The notes below the pieces were generated by a model. The model saw only the letters and a list, made by a program, of their open reading frames with translations, was not told the DNA's origin and ran no database searches. A stretch of DNA of 23,306 bases from Pelargonium nanum (Eukaryota > Streptophyta > Magnoliopsida > Geraniales > Geraniaceae), in assembly GCA_036897485.1 (NCBI GenBank), contig JAYMTF010001461.1, positions 1 to 23,306 on the forward strand, given 5' to 3'. How positions within the stretch are numbered: the stretch's first letter is position 1; each line of letters begins with the position of its first letter. Of the stretch, positions 20,351-23,306 are shown piece after piece. A program made the translations under genes and the position numbers.

Positions 20351-22315
20351 CTAATCAATCTTAACCGATGAGAAAAGGTAATGGACAAAGTAGAAGGACA
20401 TGAGGAAGCCAATGGTGCCAGTGCACAGCATGATTGCAACTGCCATGATCAGCGAGTATCCAAGATAAAGCATAGCAGAAACAGGTCCGCTCAAACTCTG
20501 TAGGTCGAAAACCAAGTAGTTGATAGAGTAAAGGAACACGTAGAGTGCAACTGAACCTGAAGCATAGAAAGCCTTCCACCACCATCGCCAATCCTCCACG
20601 CAAAGATGCATGTAGGTGAGTACAACTGAGACTTCAGCACAAACAATTACCAACAATAGTAGAACGATAAGCAGGAACCCAAAGACGTAGTAAAATCTCC
20701 CAAGCCAGATGCTAGAAAGGATAAAGAATAGTTCAATGAAGAGGGTTCCGAATGGGAGGGTCCCTGCACCGAGGACAAGAAGCCATGATGGATATTTGCG
20801 CGCTGGAATTTCCCTAGGTATTTGGTTGGTTCGCACTGGATACTGAATTTCCTCAGCCCGTGTCCCCAAGAATCCTCCGAAAAGGGTGAGTGGCACAGAA
20901 ATGCAAAACCAAAGAGCTATTAATATAAAGTACAAGGATATGGGAATGGCACCAGTACTTTTACTGCCCCAAAGAAGGAAGTTCAATCCTGTAAGAATGA
21001 TAAAGACTATCCCTGGAAAGAAGCATGCAGTTGACCATGAAACTGACCTCCAACCTTCTGAAGTTCCCTTCATAGTTCTCCACATACGAACACTAACATA
21101 CCCGGCAGCAATACCCAAGAAAAGATAAAGAATTATCATCCCTGTCAGCAACATTCCTCGTGAAGCTGGTGACATGAAGCCAAGGGCAGCGAAAACAATA
21201 GTAACAACTCCCATCCCTGTAATCTGAACCCCATCTCCAACCATCACACAAAGCAGCTTCGAACATTCTGGTTCCCTGAACACATCACCCACAACAAGCT
21301 TCCACCCTGAGAGCTCTTCATTCATCTGTGCTTGAGATTCTTTGTCTAATTCTTCATACCTTGTTAAATCCCGTCTCACAGTCCTCAAGAATATGACAAA
21401 AACAATACCAGTGAGGAAAAAGATCACCATTAGTGAGTTCAGGATTGAAAACCAATGGACACGAGCACCTTCCATCTTCAAATAAGCGTCCCACCGAGAT
21501 GGCCATCTGATATCACTCTTCACAAATTCAACCTCATAAGTAAATGAGATTCTCTCTTGCTCCCTGATTATTTGAGATTTATCCAACTCCAAGGGACAGT
21601 TCACTGACGTGTTATTGTCGTATATGTTCTTTTTTGTCATCACTTCAGGGTCGTATTTAACACTACAAGGGACAACCTCAAAGCCAACAATCTCAAATCC
21701 AGACGCTTTCTTCTTATCAGCTTCAGAAATGACACCAAGACCTTCTTCTCCAGTACCAATTATTTCGACACCGCTCCCTTCATACTCATGAACCAAGACT
21801 GTGAACTTGAGGTGATTGATAATGTAGTCATCATTACTATTTGGCGGAGTATATCCAACTGGAAACCCAGTCCATTGAATGTTAACCCCATTCTGCTTGG
21901 CAAACCTCATTGCAGGCAAATTATCCAGAATCATGTTCACTTGATACAGATCTCGGGTTCTCTGCTTCAAGAGCTTCACCTCGTGCTCAGTCAACGGATT
22001 TGTTGTGCAAAGGTAGACAGACTCATTGACATTCATTCTGAAACGGTATGGGGAGTTGTCGATTTGATCTCCCATGAGGAGCTCCCCCAGATTCTCGGCA
22101 CTTTTCTTCACTCCCTCAGGGGGCTTGCAGTAAGGGAGACTGTAGTAGCTAAAGGGAAGCTCAGTCTCAATAGATGTCAATGAATTTACTTTGGCAAATA
22201 TGCTTTCACCAGGAGAATAGGTGTGCATGTAGCTGCCAGGCAAGTAAAACCCATCGCAACCATAGCCAAACAATACCACAAAGATCAATGCCCAGCAGAT
22301 CAAGGGCGTCCTCAT
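20351..22315 (-). CDS. Transmembrane nine (TMN/EMP70) superfamily protein, TMN12-like
   Basis: TMN proteins are nine-span membrane proteins of the Golgi and endosomes that help sort membrane proteins. The single coding exon gives 654 residues, the usual size. The start is the ATG at 22315: MRTPLICWALIFVVLFGYGC is a signal peptide, cleaved before FYLPGS. A lumenal domain of about 250 residues follows, with family motifs ELPFSYYSLPYCKP, NESVYLC and possible N-glycosylation at NES and NTS. The first anchor is near VHWFSILNSLMVIFF. The RRDLTRYEEL cytosolic loop and a block of eight further spans follow, including RKYPSWLLVLGAGTLPFGTLFIELF (split here: RKYPSWLLVL, LPFGTLFIELF). The C-terminal tail ends VKID, a KXD Golgi-retention (COPI-binding) signal described for Arabidopsis EMP12, preceded by FVHY, which resembles its ER-export motif. 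The match to At4g12650 (TMN12/EMP12) is from memory, supported by the neighbouring SPEN-like gene. Confidence 0.96.
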   Translation of the reverse strand: MRTPLICWALIFVVLFGYGCDGFYLPGSYMHTYSPGESIFAKVNSLTSIETELPFSYYSLPYCKPPEGVKKSAENLGELLMGDQIDNSPYRFRMNVNESVYLCTTNPLTEHEVKLLKQRTRDLYQVNMILDNLPAMRFAKQNGVNIQWTGFPVGYTPPNSNDDYIINHLKFTVLVHEYEGSGVEIIGTGEEGLGVISEADKKKASGFEIVGFEVVPCSVKYDPEVMTKKNIYDNNTSVNCPLELDKSQIIREQERISFTYEVEFVKSDIRWPSRWDAYLKMEGARVHWFSILNSLMVIFFLTGIVFVIFLRTVRRDLTRYEELDKESQAQMNEELSGWKLVVGDVFREPECSKLLCVMVGDGVQITGMGVVTIVFAALGFMSPASRGMLLTGMIILYLFLGIAAGYVSVRMWRTMKGTSEGWRSVSWSTACFFPGIVFIILTGLNFLLWGSKSTGAIPISLYFILIALWFCISVPLTLFGGFLGTRAEEIQYPVRTNQIPREIPARKYPSWLLVLGAGTLPFGTLFIELFFILSSIWLGRFYYVFGFLLIVLLLLVIVCAEVSVVLTYMHLCVEDWRWWWKAFYASGSVALYVFLYSINYLVFDLQSLSGPVSAMLYLGYSLIMAVAIMLCTGTIGFLMSFYFVHYLFSSVKID

Positions 22316-22367
22316 TTGAAAAACCAAAATGACACCACAAGCCAAATCTCACAGAACAGCTCTAGGT

Positions 22368-22762
22368 CTATAGAAACAGCAAATCTACATAATAAGGTTA
22401 AAGATTCATTTCGTCAGTACGGAAGAGCAAACACAACAACCTACAAAACAATACTTGTTCTACAAACGCTCGAAGTCCTAAACACAGACACTCGCAATAA
22501 CAGATCCAGAAAGGAAATTCGAAAACAGTACACCACAGAGCACGAACCGAAAATCGGATCGAGAGGCGACAAATTATAGCAAATCGAAAACAGCATATGG
22601 CAAATTCATGAAATTATCACAAACAACAGCAACAACATATCAGAAACAAGAAACTACAGAGGCATGAGTGGATTCATGAACCAGATCTCGCGAATATGAA
22701 TCACATACATATGCATAAGAAGAATTGGAGAGTAGAGAAGATTGAGGAGAAGTAGAGCTTAC
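22368..22762 (-). other. Probable 5'UTR intron of the TMN gene
   Basis: On the minus strand CCA|GTAAGCTC at 22762 makes a good donor, and TTTGCTGTTTCTATAG ending at 22368 makes a good acceptor 52 bases before the ATG. The stretch between has no coding sense. Leader introns are common in plant TMN and other housekeeping genes. This is inferred from splice consensus only. Confidence 0.55.
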
Positions 22763-22920
22763 TGGATCTGGAGAGTTGCGAAGAGGATTGAGATGGAGAG
22801 AGCGCAACAACAACGCGGAGAGAACAGAGCACCAGATCGGAGCGATAATGGAGACGAGATGGCAAAGAAAGTGTAGCGTGGTATAAACGAGACAAGAAGC
22901 ACGATTTGGACTTGTTGGGT

Positions 22921-22932
22921 TTTTATAATATA
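22921..22932 (-). promoter_or_regulatory. Probable TATA element of the TMN gene
   Basis: The minus strand reads TATATTATAAAA, about 160 bases above the proposed first donor. Transcription would start near 22890-22900, giving a short pyrimidine-rich first exon (CTCTCCATCTCAATCCTC and similar). Confidence 0.45.
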
Positions 22933-22989
22933 CACTCGCTTTCTATTGTGTGTGTGAAGTTAGAGTTAGATCATGCGGTTAAAACCGAC

Positions 22990-23306
22990 GGTCTGTAATG
23001 GCAGGCGCAAATCTACCCCCAACCCACCTTACTCTTTTTTTTTTTTTTTTGTTTTAAATTAAGAAAAAAAGTATCAAAGTGGTATTTTTCTTAATGCAAA
23101 ACTAGTTTTTTTTTTAAAAAAACTAAAACCATAGTTTATTAATCAATACTCAAAGGTTTAGATACATTCAGAGAATTCGGTACAAATCAAATCAGACCAG
23201 ACATAAAATTAGCAACCCGAACATACCTACGAGCTCCTAAATTTGCTGATCTAAAACCCATAGAGAACACAATTGTCTCGAAAGAAACTAAACACAACCT
23301 AACCCG
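22990..23306. other. Non-coding right end of the window
   Basis: It contains a T run at about 23035-23050, a T-then-A fold-back (TTTTTTTTTTAAAAAAA) at about 23107-23121, and then unclassified AT-rich sequence. No reading frame or repeat family is recognised; it may belong to the 3' side of a gene beyond the window. Confidence 0.3.

Noticed and set aside
22316..22345. Extension of the TMN frame upstream to 22345
   Set aside because: The first codon there is TTG, not ATG. The ATG at 22315 gives a proper signal peptide and the usual family length.
1..23306. CRISPR array, phage, toxin system or bacterial-type operon
   Set aside because: Nothing of the kind is seen; the sequence is plant nuclear DNA with spliced genes.

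Overview
This is a piece of plant nuclear genome, most likely from a eudicot. The evidence is AT-rich spacers, spliced genes with GT...AG introns and U-rich intron sequence, plant-specific protein families, and short plant transposon types (hAT, SINE, CACTA-like, fold-back). I cannot name the species from the sequence.

Layout, left to right. (1) 1-112: the end of a hAT-like element rich in GGTCGGTT motifs, cut by the window edge. (2) 471-1387, minus strand: the last two coding exons of a GDSL esterase/lipase; the intron between them is almost filled by a fold-back element. (3) 1388-5018: no coding sequence found; the right two thirds is T-rich and reads like a plus-strand intron. (4) 5019-8132, plus strand: the last two coding exons of a SPEN-type protein with an RRM and a SPOC domain, resembling Arabidopsis At4g12640 and FPA; the upstream exon or exons with the first RRM are not in the window. 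(5) 8133-12600: an AT-rich spacer with a SINE with target-site duplication, a CACTA-type terminus and a decayed RNase H-like fragment. (6) 12691-18901, plus strand: a complete six-exon GARP/MYB-CC-type transcription factor gene, whose last exon carries nine tandem 22-residue repeats inside older, longer repeats. (7) 19053-19271: a 219-bp non-autonomous hAT element with an 8-bp target-site duplication. (8) 20351-22932, minus strand: a complete intronless-CDS transmembrane nine (TMN/EMP70) gene with a probable 5'UTR intron. (9) 22990-23306: no gene seen.

The genes do not form a functional unit. The SPEN-like gene should act in nuclear RNA processing, the MYB-CC factor in transcription, and the TMN protein in the Golgi. 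From memory, the SPEN-like and TMN orthologues are neighbours in Arabidopsis (At4g12640 and At4g12650), so the pair looks like conserved microsynteny with the MYB-CC gene between them.

Two things deserve most attention: the nested repeat expansion in the MYB-CC protein, and the fact that the two divergent genes on the left both lack their 5' exons on the sides that face each other. No clearly new biological system was found.
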